NCBI GenBank assembly: GCA_963971405.1
Contig: OZ020491.1
Location: 23,492,855 to 23,556,854 of the forward strand
From: Psococerastis gibbosa
Taxonomy: Eukaryota; Arthropoda; Insecta; Psocodea; Psocidae
DNA: 64,000 nt
Reading direction: 5' to 3'
The translations under genes and the position numbers were made by a program. The notes under the pieces were generated by a model that saw nothing but the letters and a program-made list of their open reading frames with translations, did not search any database and was not told where the DNA came from. The first letter of the stretch is position 1. The number at the start of each line of letters is the position of its first letter. Positions 27,301 through 42,300 of this stretch are shown one piece after another.

Positions 27301-30300
27301 GAAGTGCCTAGTAAGATATGCAAAGACATCTCTGACCCACTTTTTAAACTCGTCTCGTTTGGTTGTAAATGCGGTATAATATTGTTTTACCCGCCTTTTA
27401 AACAACTGTTTTGCCTTGTCTTGCCTGCCTATTCGCTGGCTCCCTTTAATTCCATCAGTATCAAATGTTGCCCATAAAATTGAAAGCAGCTAGTATAATT
27501 GCGTATTCTATATTGTATTGTTGTATTTTATTTCCAGTCGCGTGTGTTAGATCGCCCGGTCTCCCGTGTTCCGAGAACCGTGACTGTCAGGCCGGTAAAA
27601 TCTGTCTCGAAGGCGCCTGTCAACCGGTCTGTTCGTCCCATCTCGGCTGTCTGTCCAACGAACGCTGTGACACCACCACCGGCACCTGCCGGCCTCTTTG
27701 CCGCAGGGACGATGACTGCAGAAGTGGAGAAGTGTGCGAAGGCTTGGTGTGTGCTGTTGGCTGCAGAAGTGACTCTGGATGTCCTGACAGCAAGTCTTGT
27801 ATAAACAGCAAATGTATCGGTATGTTTCCTTTTACTCGATGATGTTTTTACTATCATTTTACCCATTAACAATGACAATAGTTCTCAAGGATCTGTGCAA
27901 ACATTTGGCATATTATGTACTTGATTGTGCTGCTTACATGAGTTAAACTCGCTTCCTTTTTGCAGATGTCTGCTCATCGCCTACGGCTTGTGGAACGAAT
28001 GCGCTCTGCCGAGTAAACCGCCACCAGAAACAATGTGTCTGTCCCGCTCCTCTCGTTGGAGATCCAAATATTGGATGCCAGCAGCCTATTATCACCTGTG
28101 GACACCGGGGAGACTGTCCAGAACGCCAGGACTGTTTGAGTGGAATGTGCCGCGCCATCTGCCAAAGGTAGGGTGAAAAAAGTAACGTAATGGAGCTGCA
28201 CAAAACATTGGGCTATCTTCTGATTGTTATATTATTAGGAAAACAATCCTCTAAATGTTCGTTGCGACATTGATGCTAGTGGTGACCTTGCGACTTGTAT
28301 AGCTATTTATTTAAATATCAAGAGAGTTGACATTATTTCAGTTAGAACAAACACCGAAGAATTATTCCGAATGTGTTTATCTGTGACTAATATTTGTTAT
28401 TATTTTGCAGCGATGGCGAATGCCTTTCTGACGAGCGTTGCGTGTCCGGAATCTGCAAAGCCATCTGCAACAGTGATTCCAAATGCGGCGTTGCTCAAAT
28501 TTGTGAGAACCGACTCTGTGAAATTGGCTGCCGAAGTGATACCGTTTGCCGTGATACTGAGGCTTGCATCAATAAACAATGCAAAAGTATGCATTATTTC
28601 AATAGAATAATCTCTTTTGAGAACAAATTCTCCATACCTTCTTATTTCTATAGGCGATTAGATTAGCAGTAGAACTAATTTAACCCGTTTCTCTGCCTTT
28701 CTCGTTTACTCTAGTGTATGTATAGTCCTACAATAGCTATTATTTTCATTTCAAAATGTGTGACCTATGTGGAGTAGACTATCATGGTTCTATTCCATTC
28801 GGAACTCGCATGTCCCGCCCCCTAACGAGCTCATAAATACGTCGATAATCTTAAAACTGGTGTGAGAAATATAAATTTTGGGAAAGTCACACTCATTTCT
28901 AGCCTATTGCCTTCACTGCTATATCATCTTTTGCAGATCCATGCTCTGATCCCAACGCCTGTGGAAGCTGTGCTCAGTGCCGTGTTGTGAACCATGCAGC
29001 CCAGTGTTCGTGTCCCAACACCTTCAACGGAAATGCTTTGATTGCTTGCTCGAAATTCCCACTCCGTTGTGCACAAACCGGCTGCCCCGAGTGCGATGAA
29101 GCCGGCTATTGTACAAAGTCTTGTGGAACAAGCACAGACTGTGATTGTGGAGAAAAATGCGTGTCCGGGAAGTGTAAGGCCAAGTGTAGTGGAGCTGGCT
29201 CCTGCCCACAGGTAAACATTGCAATGTTCTACTAAAAAAACATTTAGAGGGGTACGTTGTAATTTCACATTATGTCGGAGTGTGTTTTAGACTTTCTCTA
29301 TCGAGCCTTAGGGTGGCTCCATCTGTCATTCCAATTTCTTCGGAATTGGGAAAATCGTGGGAGGAAGGGATTAATCTTGTTGACAACGATTTACAAATAC
29401 TGATGATCGTGGAAAACCATGTGACAATTTAGAGATGTAGAGAATATCTAGAGTGACCAACGGAAGTGTTCTTGCATTCCAGCAGCCAACCGGTAGGATT
29501 AAAAAAAAAGAGTAATTGTGTTACTTCTAAAATTTAAATTTCGTTCCCTTTTCCAGGGTCAAATTTGCTCAAACGGCGCTTGCATCGCTGGATGTAGATC
29601 TGATGCGGACTGTCCAAATGAAAGAACTTGTCGTGGTAAACAATGCCAGGATCCTTGCGCCCCTGGTTCTACCCCTTGTGGCACTAACGCCATCTGCAAA
29701 GCTGCTGAACACCGAGCTATCTGCATGTGTCCTGAAGGGTAAGACTATTTTGTATTTCCTATCAGTTTGCGTCCGCGAAAGCTCATACAATTACATAGTC
29801 TTTCACGGCCGAAGTCAGGTGTTGACACAAGTGCGCCTCAGAGATACAATCTTATAAGTCTATGTTGGCGAAAGGTTTGGAAATACGCTTTCTGATTGAC
29901 CAACCCCCATCAGCCTGAATTCTACTGTACCTATCACAAACTTTCAGTTCTCTTTCCCCACCTACATTTTTTTTGCGTAGCTGACGCTTCGATTAATGAA
30001 AGATGTCAATTTTTAAAATAAAAAAAAATATATTCTGCGTGTTATACTAGTATTGATTTCAATTCGCAGATACAAAGGAGAGCCCAGCCGCGGGTGCCAA
30101 CCTTACGAATGCCAGCGTGATGACGACTGCGAGAGTGATAAAGTTTGCGGCCCTGATCGAGCGTGTAGGAATCCATGTCTGGAAGCTGGGGCCTGTGGCG
30201 TCAATGCCCAGTGTCGTGTAGCAAACAGAAGAAAACAATGCTCTTGCCCTATAGGTCTCATCGGCAATCCGGGTGTCGAGTGTCGCCAAGGTAGGTTAAA

Positions 30301-33300
30301 TTTGCAGTTCAGGATCTACGATTTCATCCAAATTTGTCCATACACGATTCATTTGTTTTGCTTGGCTGTTGTTAGAAATGTCAATGAAATTATTAGTTGT
30401 TAGTGCGTCCTGAAACTTACAATGGTTCAAACTATTGTGTATGTAACTAAATTACCTTTTTTTGTTTTGTTTATTTAGGTGAATCAGAATGCTTGAGAGC
30501 GCCATGTGGAGAGAACGCGCGTTGTCGCGACATTCCAAACGGTTTCGAGTGTGCCTGTGAACCAGGCTGCAACGGCGACCCTCATCTTGGTTGTATCTGT
30601 CCTGGCACTTTAGTCGACCTCTGCCGAGACATTAGCTGCGGCCATTTCGCCCAGTGTCGGGTCAAGAACAATAATCCTGAGTGCTACTGCCCATCCAGTT
30701 ATCCCATTGGAGATCCCTATGTGGAATGTGAGTTGCCCTAGAAATTTCAAAATTCTATTAGAAGGGAGCGTGCGACGTATAGACGAAGTTGGGTGTAGTG
30801 CCTGGAAATTGTACCTTTTTTCGTGTATAGATAATGGAAAATGCATGGCCTTGTATCAGATCGGAAGCCATATAATACAATACTAGTGGCCCCGAGTGAA
30901 CATTTCCAGAATTTTAAAGGACCTGTATGTATCTTATTATCTAACGAAACAAATTACCATGACAGCAAAAAAGTGACTTCACACGAAGGATAAGTTTTAA
31001 AAACGATTTAATTACATTTGAAGAATTTAAATAGCACATGTACAGCATGTTTGGGGCTATAAGGAATGTGTAGATACCCAATATGTGTAGTTTGGTACAT
31101 GCCTGGCCTTAAATTCGGCGCGAAACCGTCCAGTGGCCTTTGAGGAATAATAGAGGGGTGTTGGGCTTTTGTTTATTCAGAGATTCGGTATTACATTTGA
31201 TTATTATTTTGAATTTGCAGGTAAAATTGAAATTGAAAGAACACCAGGAGATTGCAGAACACAGGGATGCAAAAAAGGTTTTGAATGTATTCGAGAAGGT
31301 GTTGCTTGGGTCTGCAAGAAAGGTAAGTTCTTAACGGCTACTTACTCACTGATTTTGGGATTGGGATATTATGTGTTGGCTCACTACCAATGGGGAGAGT
31401 CCTACTGCAGTCAAAACTTTCGGAAAGGGTTCGGATGAAACGCCGCCATGTTTCTAAAGGATTTGCCAATTCACAGTAACTTAGTTAATTTGTAATAATC
31501 AACCTTAAAATTATGATAATTTTCTGTCAAGCTTTTATTTGCTTCTATCGACGATTATTTATACGAACAGTTTCCTCACAGCTATAAGGAGACATTTAAT
31601 TTTCCGCGGCAAATATGTTTGATTCAATTTCTTGCGAACGACAGATATTGTGTTATATAAGAATTAAGAGGTAAGGGAAGGGGGTACCAACAAGGTAATA
31701 AAGAACAGAAGCATTTTAAGGGGCGTTATGCTTATGAGTAGCCTATGTTCGTATGCTTAACAACAGTTTTTGGAATTGGAGCTTTATAACAATTATTCAC
31801 TGCGTCAGAAAAGCGGAAACAATAGATAAAGTCGTCGTAGGGCTTTCCTCATGTTCAAAACAGCGTGATTTTTCCTTCAATTTTAATGAGTCGCATTAGA
31901 AGAAAAAAATCTGCTGTTTAGAGCTTTGTGTAAAAAGTTGGGGTATTTTTTTTTGTAGATTTTTGGACACTAAATATTTGTACATATCACAATAATTCCC
32001 GAATTGTAAAAATTGACAGGATGGAGGGGCCATACTATTTTCGGAGGAGTTTTGAAAGGCTCAGTGTGAAAATTCAAGTTTGTAAAAAATTTTCACATGT
32101 ACCTTTTCTTGCTGAGCCATTCAATGCGCCCATTTGTCCCAGTAAAAAAAAAGTTTATGAGGAGAATCTGTGAAAAGGGACAATCTGTTTTTGTCAGTGT
32201 CACTGTTGTAATTAATTGTCACCTATTGTACAGTCCGTGTGAGTCAGCAAAATGCACTTTGTGATCAGCAATAATATCAATATTTCTTCCTAGACCTGTC
32301 TGTGCCCTGTAGTACTAAACACTCGCATGTTTCCTGTGTTTGTCCCTTGTCACAGTTCTTCTCTATTCTGTCTTATCCCTAACGTTTAACTTAATTTATT
32401 CAACACGATTATGCCTGGGTGACTAACACTTTTGATCTCGGAACGGGCACGGTCTGCATAATCGTGGGGAAAGAGTACAACCTTTTACTGAAATGATTCC
32501 TCCCTTTTTAGTCACGTAATTCCATTGAATTAATATTTAATTAATTAATTAAAAGGTTGTGCTCTGTATTAAATACTTAAATTCATTTTTGCGGCTATTT
32601 GTCCTCTATTTAGATGAGACTCTTTGTGGCTCTGACGTCGACTGTCCCAATGAACATAGTTGTCTAAACGGAAGATGTCTCGACCCATGTTCGCTGCGAG
32701 GAGCCTGCGGCGAAAACGCGTTATGCCGAACAGTTCTTCATCGACCGACTTGCTCGTGTCCTCAGTGCCACTTAGGGCCGCCTCATATCAAGTGTACACC
32801 CGATCCTCAATGCTCAACCGAACCTAGACCATCTTCACCGACCATTGGCTGTAATGCGCATAGTGAATGCCCGGGGCATTTAGCTTGTGACCCGTCGCAG
32901 AGACGATGTGTAGATCCTTGCGAGACGTATCCATTTCCATGCGGTGCCAGTAAGAAATGCGAGGTCAGACACCATAAAGCCATGTGTGTATGTAAGGGCT
33001 TTGTTGTTAACAACATGGGTGAGCTGGTTTGTAAGCCGGAAACCGTGGAATGTGTCCACGACGATCAGTGTCCTTCAAATAGAGCTTGTATCAATAGTTT
33101 GTGCGAAGACCCATGCCGGAAATCAGTCAAGCCTCTTTGTGGAACGGACAAGACGTGTGAGGTGCTTAACCATAAGCCTATATGCTTATGTATGGAGAAT
33201 TGTAGTCCCAGTTTAACGCTATGTCTGAAAGATAGCGGCTGCCCGAGCACACATGCTTGCAAAAAATTCAAATGTGTTGACCCATGCGCAAATACTACAT

Positions 33301-36300
33301 GCCCGCAGAACGCACCATGCTACGTTGAAGATCATAAAGCGGTTTGCAAGTTTTGCCCGCCTGGATACTCTCCTGATCAAAGCTACGGATGTCTTAAAGG
33401 TAATTGAGACCGTTATAGCTTGATCAACAAAGGTCATATGGCTAGTCAAGGTAGTACCATCAAAGTATAAAGTATTAAAATACCACTGTTCGGAGTTATA
33501 TATATAGTATATATAATAGATAAAAGAAAAGTAATTAAATTACTTCAGTTGGTATTTTTTATTGATCTGTACGATTCCGTTTCTCTTGGATAGGCCATTC
33601 CTTGCTGGCCTAACTATGATGCAGAGTTGAAGTATAGACCCTATACAACCGAATTAAAACAAAAATTTATTACCAAGAAATAATGGATTGTTTTTCTGAA
33701 TTTTTTCTTTTCCACAGAAGTACTCTTGGTATAGCCTTTCCACTATTTGAGTAGTACTCATGATTTAAATTTTTAGTTTTTCTAATTCAAAAGAGTACCA
33801 ATATGGTTTTAGTCCTATAGTCTTATCTCAGTCTGTTTGTTAATATTTTAGTAGTCATACCGCAGTTGATGTTTGTGCTACTTTGATTACTCATGTGATT
33901 CGTCCAGGCAGAGCTGTCAGGCCTTAAAGGGCAAAGCCTAACGTCTAGACTTATCCAACAGCAGCAGCCAATTAATAAAGCTCAGCAACTAGGCTACTGC
34001 TTGATTAACGAAAGAATTGACGTTTTGGTAACAAAAACTTATTGAATTTATAAGGCTAGCCAATTTTTATCTTTTATCTTATTATCTTATTAGTTGATTT
34101 TTGATCATAGCACTATGGGTAACAGGATGACACTTCATTCTTCACAAACTATTTCTCTCCCTTTATTTCCTATTTTCTTGTTCTATTTAGATGTTCACTT
34201 TGTAGAAGGTGTGCGAAGTCATATTGAGAGTACTCATATTGTTGGTTGGCCCTTGATTGCACCTGTCCTGTGCTTGTACTCTCCATTTGATGAGACACCG
34301 TGTTTAGATTAGTATTTATGTTGTTCACTTAAAGAATATTGCACTGCATTTTGTGAAATTTGTTGTGATTTGAATTTATCTTCACAGTCAACGACACCAA
34401 GACTCCAAGTAGCTGTGCTTCTGAAAAGGACTGCCCTAGCTTCGAGTCCTGCACTCATGGCCTCTGCAAAGACCTCTGTTTCTTAGGCCACAATCCTTGT
34501 GGCCAAGGAGCTTCTTGCCGCATGAAAGCACACACCCCCTATTGTTTTTGCCCTCCTAATTCGAAAGGAGACCCAAAAATTAAATGCTATCCCCCCGTTG
34601 AAAACAAAGTCGACAATTTAGCTACCACTCCTAGTAATTTCCGAGATAGGTTAGATTTCGACAAGAATGAATCAACTACTGTACGAAATACACCACTAGA
34701 CACACTTGACACTTCAGTAAGACCTAACCCATTTCCAATGACTACTGTTCTCCCTCTATTGACCATTACTAATAATCCTACTGTTGGCACCTCAGAAGAA
34801 ACATCACCCTCCATATTTCCTAGTGACCTCACTGTGACAGAGAGTGATTTAGAAACGACGAAGCTACCAACGTCTGCTACACAAACATTAATGAACCATA
34901 ACACTGCCTCTTATGACACATCAGGTACTACGTTTAGACCTCAGCCTACCACTTTGACACCCATCATGCTGCCCACTGAAACCATGGTTACTGAGGGCGA
35001 GACGCATGAATCTGATACTACGAATCCCCCAACGCACGTCACTGTTGCCGGCACGAAACAACCAACGTCTACTTCAGAAATATTAAGTTCGCATACCACT
35101 GGGTCATATGATTCATCGGGTACTACGTTTAGACCTCAGCCTACCACATTGACACCCACCATGCTTCCCACTGAATCCACGGTTACAGAAGGCGAGACGA
35201 CGACGCCCGTTCCTGAAGCAGGCACGAATGTACCAACGTCTACTGCAGAATCAGTAAGTTCGCATACCACTGGGTCATATGATTCATCGGGTACTACGTT
35301 TAGGCCTCAGCCTACCACTTTGACACCCATCATGCTACCCACTGAATCCACGGTTACAGAAGGCGAGACGACGACGGCCGTTTCTGAAGCAGGCACGAAT
35401 GTACCAACGTCTACTGCAGAATCAGTAAGTTCGCATACCACTGGGTCATATGATTCATCGGGTACTACGTTTAGGCCTCAGCCTACCACTTTCAAACCCA
35501 TCATGCTACCCACTGAATCCACGGTTACAGAAGGCGAGACGACGACGGCCGTTTCTGAAGCAGACACGTATGTTCCAACATCTACTGCAGAATCAGTTAG
35601 TTCGCATAGCACTGGGTCATATGATTCACTGGGTACTACGTTTAGATCTCAGCCTACCACTTTGAGGCCCATCATGCTTCCCACTGAATCCGAAACTACA
35701 AAACCGACGACTCACGTTTCTGAAGTAGGCACGAAACTACCAACGTCTACTGCAGACATATTAAGTTCGCATACCACTGGATCTTACGATTCATCGGGCA
35801 CTACGTTTCGACCTCAGCCTACCACTTTAACGCCTATCGTGCTTCCCACTGAATCCACAGTTACAGAGAGCGTGACTACAGATTCCGTAACTACAAATCC
35901 GACGATGCACGTCTCTGAAGCAGGCACGAAACTACCAATGTCTACTGCAGACACATTAAGTTCGCATACCACTGGATCTTATGATTCATCGGGTACTACG
36001 TTTAGACCTCATCCTACAACTTTGACGCCCATCATGCTTCCGACTGAATCCACAGTTACAGAGAGCGTGACTACAGATTCCGTTGTTACAAATCCAACGA
36101 CGCATGTCACAGAAGCAAGCTCCAAGCTATCTACTGAATCCACGGTTACAGTTGGCGAGACGACTGAATCTGTAATTTCACATCCGACGACGCACGTCTC
36201 TGAAGCAGGCACAAATGTACCAATGTCTACTGCAGAATCAGTAAGTTCGCATACCGCTGGGTCATATGATTCATCGGGAACTACTGTTAGATCTCAGCCT

Positions 36301-39300
36301 ACCACTTTGACGCCCATCAAGCTGCCCATTGAATCCACGGTTACAGAAGGCGAGACGACTGAATCTGTTACTACATATCCGACGACACACGTCTCTGAAG
36401 CATACACGTATGTTCCAACATCTATTGCAGAATCAGTGAGTTCGCATAGCACTGGGTCATATGATTCACTGGGTACTACGTTTAGATCTCAACCTACCAC
36501 TTTGAGGCCCACCATGCTTCCCACTGAATCCACGGTTACAGAAGGCGAGACGACGACGCACGTTTCTGAAGTAGGCACGAAACTACCAATGTCTACTGCA
36601 GACATACTAAGTTCGCATACCACTGGATCTTACGATTCATCGGGCACTACGTTCCGACCTCAGCCTACCACTTTAACGCCCATCGTGCTTCCCACTGAAT
36701 CCACAGTTACAGGAGACGAGACGACTGAATCCGTAACTACAAATCCGACGATGCACGTCTCTGAAGCAGGCACGAAACTACCAATGTCTACTGCAGACAT
36801 ATTAAGTTCGCATACCACTGGATCTTATGATTCATCGGGTACTACGTTTAGACCTCATCCTACAACTTTGACGCCCATCATGCTTCCGACTGAATCCACA
36901 GTTACAGAGAGCGTGACTACAGATTCCGTTGTTACAAATCCAACGACGCATGTCACAAAAGCAAGCTCCAAGCTATCTACTGAATCCGCGGTTACAGAAG
37001 GCGATACGACTGAATCTGTAATTTCACATCCGACGACGCACGTCTCTGAAGCAGGCACAAATGTACCAACGTCTGCTTCACAAACATTAATTACTCATAC
37101 CACTGCAACTTATGATTCATCGGGCACTACGTTTAGGGCTAAGCCAACCACTTTAACACCCATCATGCTGCCCACTGAAATCTCAGTTACAGAGAGCGAG
37201 CCTACAGAATCTGTTACTACATATCCGACGACACACGTTTCTAAAGTAGGCACGAAACTACCAATGTCTACTGCAGACGTATTAAGTTCGCATACCACTG
37301 GATCTTACGATTCATCGGGCACTACGTTTAGTACTAAGCCAACCACTTTGACACCCATCATGCTTCCCACTGAAATCTCAGTTACAGAGAGCAAGCCTAC
37401 AGAATATGTAACTTCAAATCCGACGACGCCCGTTTCTGAAGAAGGCACGAATGTACCAGCGTCTACTGCTGAAGCAGTAAGTTCGCATACCAATGGGTCA
37501 TATGAATCAGCGGGTACTACGTTTACACCTCAGCCTACCACTATGACACCCACTAAAATCTCAGTTACAGAGAGCGAGACAACAGAATCTGTTGCTACAA
37601 ATCCATCGACGAGTGTCACAGAAGGAAGCACGACGCTACCGACGTCTAGTGTAGAAATATTAAGTTTGCATACCACTCGGTCATATGATTTATCGGGTAC
37701 TACAGAAGCTAGCACCAAGCTACCTACGTTTACTTCACAATCATTAATTACGCATACCACTGGATCTTATGAATCAGCGGGCACTACGTTTAGACCTCAA
37801 CCTACCACTTTGACGCCCATCATGCTTCCCACTGAATCCACAGTTACAGTGGGGGAGGCGACTGAATCTGTAACTACAAATCCGACGACGCACGTCTATA
37901 AAGCAGGGACGAATGTACCAACGTCTACTGCAGAATCCGTAAGTTCGCATACCACAGGGTCATATGATTCAGCGGGTACTTCGTTTAGATCTCTTCCTAC
38001 CACTTTGACGCCCACCATGCTTCCCACTGAATCCACGGTTACAGAAGGCGAGACGACGACGCCCGTCTCTGAAGCAGGCACGAATGTACTAACGTCTACT
38101 GCAGAATCCGTAAGTTCGCATACCACAGGGTCATATGATTCAGCGGGTACTTCGTTTAGACCTCTGCCTACCAATTTGACGCCCATCATGCTTCCCACTG
38201 AATCCACAGTTACAGAGGGGGAGACGACCGAATCCGTAACTGCAAACCCAATGACGCATGTCACAAATGCAGGCATGATGCTACCAGCGTCTACTGTAGA
38301 TATATTAAGTTCGCATACCACTGAGGCTGATGAGTTGGCGGGTACTACGTTTAGACCTCAGCCTACCACTTTGACGCCCATCGCCCTTCCCACTGAAACC
38401 AAAGCAAGCGAGATAACTGGATCTGTAACTACTAGCCCGACGACACACCTCACCGAAGCAGGCGGCTCGAAACTACCTTCAACTATTCCTCCCAGAGAAC
38501 CAAAAACTGATTCTCAGTCGACCGAAACTACTCTAACACCATCTTATAATCGTACAGTTCCTTTCGTGTCAATTTCTAGTCCGACTGATCTGCCAATATC
38601 CACATTACCATCACTTGAAATGCAAACTGACCCTAGCGTGCGCAATGACTCTGATTCTGGAGTTAGCATGGATGTTACTGAGGCTAACAACGAACGGTAC
38701 GAAACTACGACGATTCTCTCTTCTATACTTGAATTTATAACTAAGCCATTTTCCAGAACACCTACACATACTGGTACAACCGATAACTTAGACACGACTG
38801 AATATTCAACTGTTACTCCGTCAACTATCAAAGAGCAAACGTCTCCTACGATGCCACCATCAGTAACCGAGTCTCTTACTATGGGTCCTGGTAGCACAGG
38901 GGCAACAGAAGACTTCACTCAAACACACACAACTACTTTTCAAACAACTCAACAGTCGAAGTCTACCACACGAAATAAATTTGATACTACTGAGCCGGAT
39001 ATTACTTTTACAAGTGAACATTTGACTGAGAATCCACGTACATTTTCTCCAAGACTCACTCCTCTGCTAACGTTTCCCACTACGTCTCCTACGGTATTAG
39101 ATATTGGCACAGTTTTTACAGAACATGCCCCTCAAAATACAGACACAGTTACTTCAGGAACCACCGAACGCCAAACTTCTCCGATTATGTCTCAGACAGT
39201 AACTGAATATCAAGTGACAGAACCTAGTAACACTGATACTACAGAAGAACATGCCACTCATACTACAAAAGCTGCTACTTCTGAAAGTACCCAACACCAA

Positions 39301-42300
39301 ACTTCTACTATGTCTCCCACAGTAACAGTGCATGATTCAACTGAACTCAAAGTTGCAACATTGCAAACAACAGAGCCTGTTGCGACTTCTGAGGGTGTCA
39401 CACAATATGCAGACACAGAGAACAATACAGTTCACACTAGTCCTAATCCGTTCTTCACAACGCCCACTCCGGAAACTAACCTTCCGACTACCGTCGATAG
39501 TAATGTCTCCACTGTCACTCGAGGAAGAAATCTTGATACTGAAGAGCCGACTACTTTTGCAACAACCGCTCAGGTCACTAACCAAGATTCTTTCCCTACT
39601 GAAAAAGCTACTAGTGAATTTTTCACCTTGTTTCCCTCTGCGACACAATCTTTAATTACTGGTAAAATGACAACTGTGGATGATTCTTATATTGCCGAAA
39701 AATTGTCAACATTGCCGGATCGACCGGTCATAACTACTATAAGTGCAGGCCAGACGACACAAACTGCCAGTCCAACTTCCTTGCAGCAAACAGAGCCCAT
39801 ATTAACCAATACTGAAATGTATCATATGACTGAAAGTGTGCCTCCTCCAGAATGTACTAACAACGGTGGTATAATCACTTGTGATAGAGTAACTCGTGTT
39901 TGTCAGTCAAATGAGAAAGGACAAATAATTTGTGAAACTGTAAAAGCTGTAGAGAGGACAACCACGCAACCTCCAGCTATGAGTCACGTGCTTGATAACT
40001 CTTCCACGCCTTGTCTCGGCAAATCTTGTATAGTGAATAAAGTTGAATTGATTTGCAGTACTGGTAATAATAATTGCTCTCAACCGACAGAAGCTCCCAC
40101 TTTGGCAACTGTACATGTAACGGAAACGCCTAATCAAGCAAAATGTTACAATATGTCAGGTGGTGTCATCGTATGTGAACGAAATACTCGTAAATGTGAA
40201 ACTAACCAGAAAGGGCAAATTATATGCGAAAATGTTGGTCCAAGTAATAGCACTACCACTCCTATTATTGATGCAAATACAACGGTTACGCCTAGATATA
40301 TTACTGAAGAGACCACGACATCCGTCTTGAATAAACATTTTACCGTGGCAGAGCCAGAAATCAATCAACCCACAAACGATATTACTAAACATGGAGCAGC
40401 TACTTTAACTGACAATTACACTACCCCACCTGATAGCACAGGCGCAACAGAAATAGCAACTTCCCGAACACCACCAAAAATTCTAACCATACCTCCTTCC
40501 GGAACTGAGCATGCATACACAAAGCTTGTTAGCATTGACGCAACTATGACTCCTTATGGAGCAGATCATACTGAAACAGTGCGTGTTGGTACTGGACTGG
40601 ACACTTCAACTTCTGCAACTGTGACAACTTCCCGAACACAGCCAACTCATGCCACCATGACTCCTTCTATAACTGATGCTACTGGCTCAGAGCCTGAATT
40701 TACAGGAGTAACAGCCGCATCAACGTCTCGAACAGACCCTGATTATCCTACCGTAGCTCCTTCTGGAACTAATGATACGGGCATATCAACTTCCCAGACA
40801 GAGCCAACATATCCAGTCATGACTCCTGTATTTGAGAAAACAGAAACAGAGCGTGTTTTCACTGATGCTGCATTCACTACAACTTCTCCAAGTGCGCCAA
40901 TTTCCCGAACGCAACCAATTTATCCCGCCATTACTCCATCACACACTGATCATACTGGAAGAGAGCATGTTAGTACCTACGCAACAGACTCCACAACTTT
41001 TCCAACTGTGCCAACTTCTCCTACGACGACTGGATCAGAGCCCGAGATCACAGACGTTGCAGCCCAATTCACTTCCCAAACACACACAACCGATCAAACC
41101 ATGAATCCTTCACAAACTGCTCATACTGTAACAGAGCGTGTTAGTACTGACACAACTTCTCCAACTCCGCCAACAAAGCCAACTTATCCAACAATGATGC
41201 CTTCTGTATGGGAGCACACTATAACATCGGATGTCAATGACGCTACAGACACTACCACTTCTCCAAGTGTATCAACCTCCCGAATAGAGCCCACTTATCC
41301 CACCGTAACTGCTTCGGGAACTGGCCACACTGGAACAGAGCTTTTTAGTTCCGACGCAACCGGCACCACAACTTTTTCAACAGTGACAACTTCCCAAACT
41401 AAATATACTGGAACGGAGCCAGAGATCACAAGCACAACATACGCAACCACTCCCAGAAGTCAGCCAACTGATCAAACAATGACTCCATTCGGAACTAAGA
41501 ACACTTCTTCAGAACGTGTTGTCACTGACGCTACAGACTCCATAACTATTTATACTCTGCCAAGTTCTCCCACGACAACAGTATCAGAAACTAAATTCAC
41601 TGGAACAAAGGCTGAGATCACAAGTGCAACGGCCACATCTCCTTCCCAAACAGTGCCATCCACGATACATTCTGTATTTGATAATACGGACACTGTACCA
41701 ACATCTCCTACAATGACACATTCAAAAACTAAATATACTGTAACAGAACCTGACATTGCAGGCGTGACGGGCACATCCACTTCTCGAACAGAGTCTACTC
41801 ATGCAACCAAGACGCCTTCTGGAACTGATTTTACTGATACAGAAAGGTACATTACAACATCTCCTACAACCCGAACACAGACAACTCATTCAACTATAAT
41901 TCCTACTGTAACCAAACACACAGGGACGGAGCCTGAGGTCACAGACACATCAGCTTCACGAACAGAGCCAACTTCTTCTGTATTTGAGCATACTGAAACT
42001 GTTATCACTGACGCTACAGACATTACAGCTAATTCAACTGCGCCAACATCTCCTACAATGGCACCTCCAATAACTGAATATACTGTCACTGAACCTGACA
42101 TTACAGGCGTGACAGGCACTTCGACTTTCCGAACAGAGCCAAAACATCCAACCACGACTCCTTCTGGAACTGATTACTCTGCAACTGAAGGTGTTTTCAC
42201 TGATGCGACGGAAACTACAACTTCTCCAACTGTGCCAACTTCGCGAACACAACCATATTATCCCACCTTAACACCTACAGGAACTGATAATACTGGAACA

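Noticed and set aside
34094-34312. Open frame with a plausible acceptor (ttctatttag) before the giant exon
   Set aside because: It has no EGF or DPY cysteine pattern, no good donor in phase, and the flanking exons already join in frame without it.
34924-38400. Regularly spaced repeats resembling a CRISPR-like array
   Set aside because: The units are in-frame coding repeats of a eukaryotic mucin region with no constant short repeat and unique spacers.
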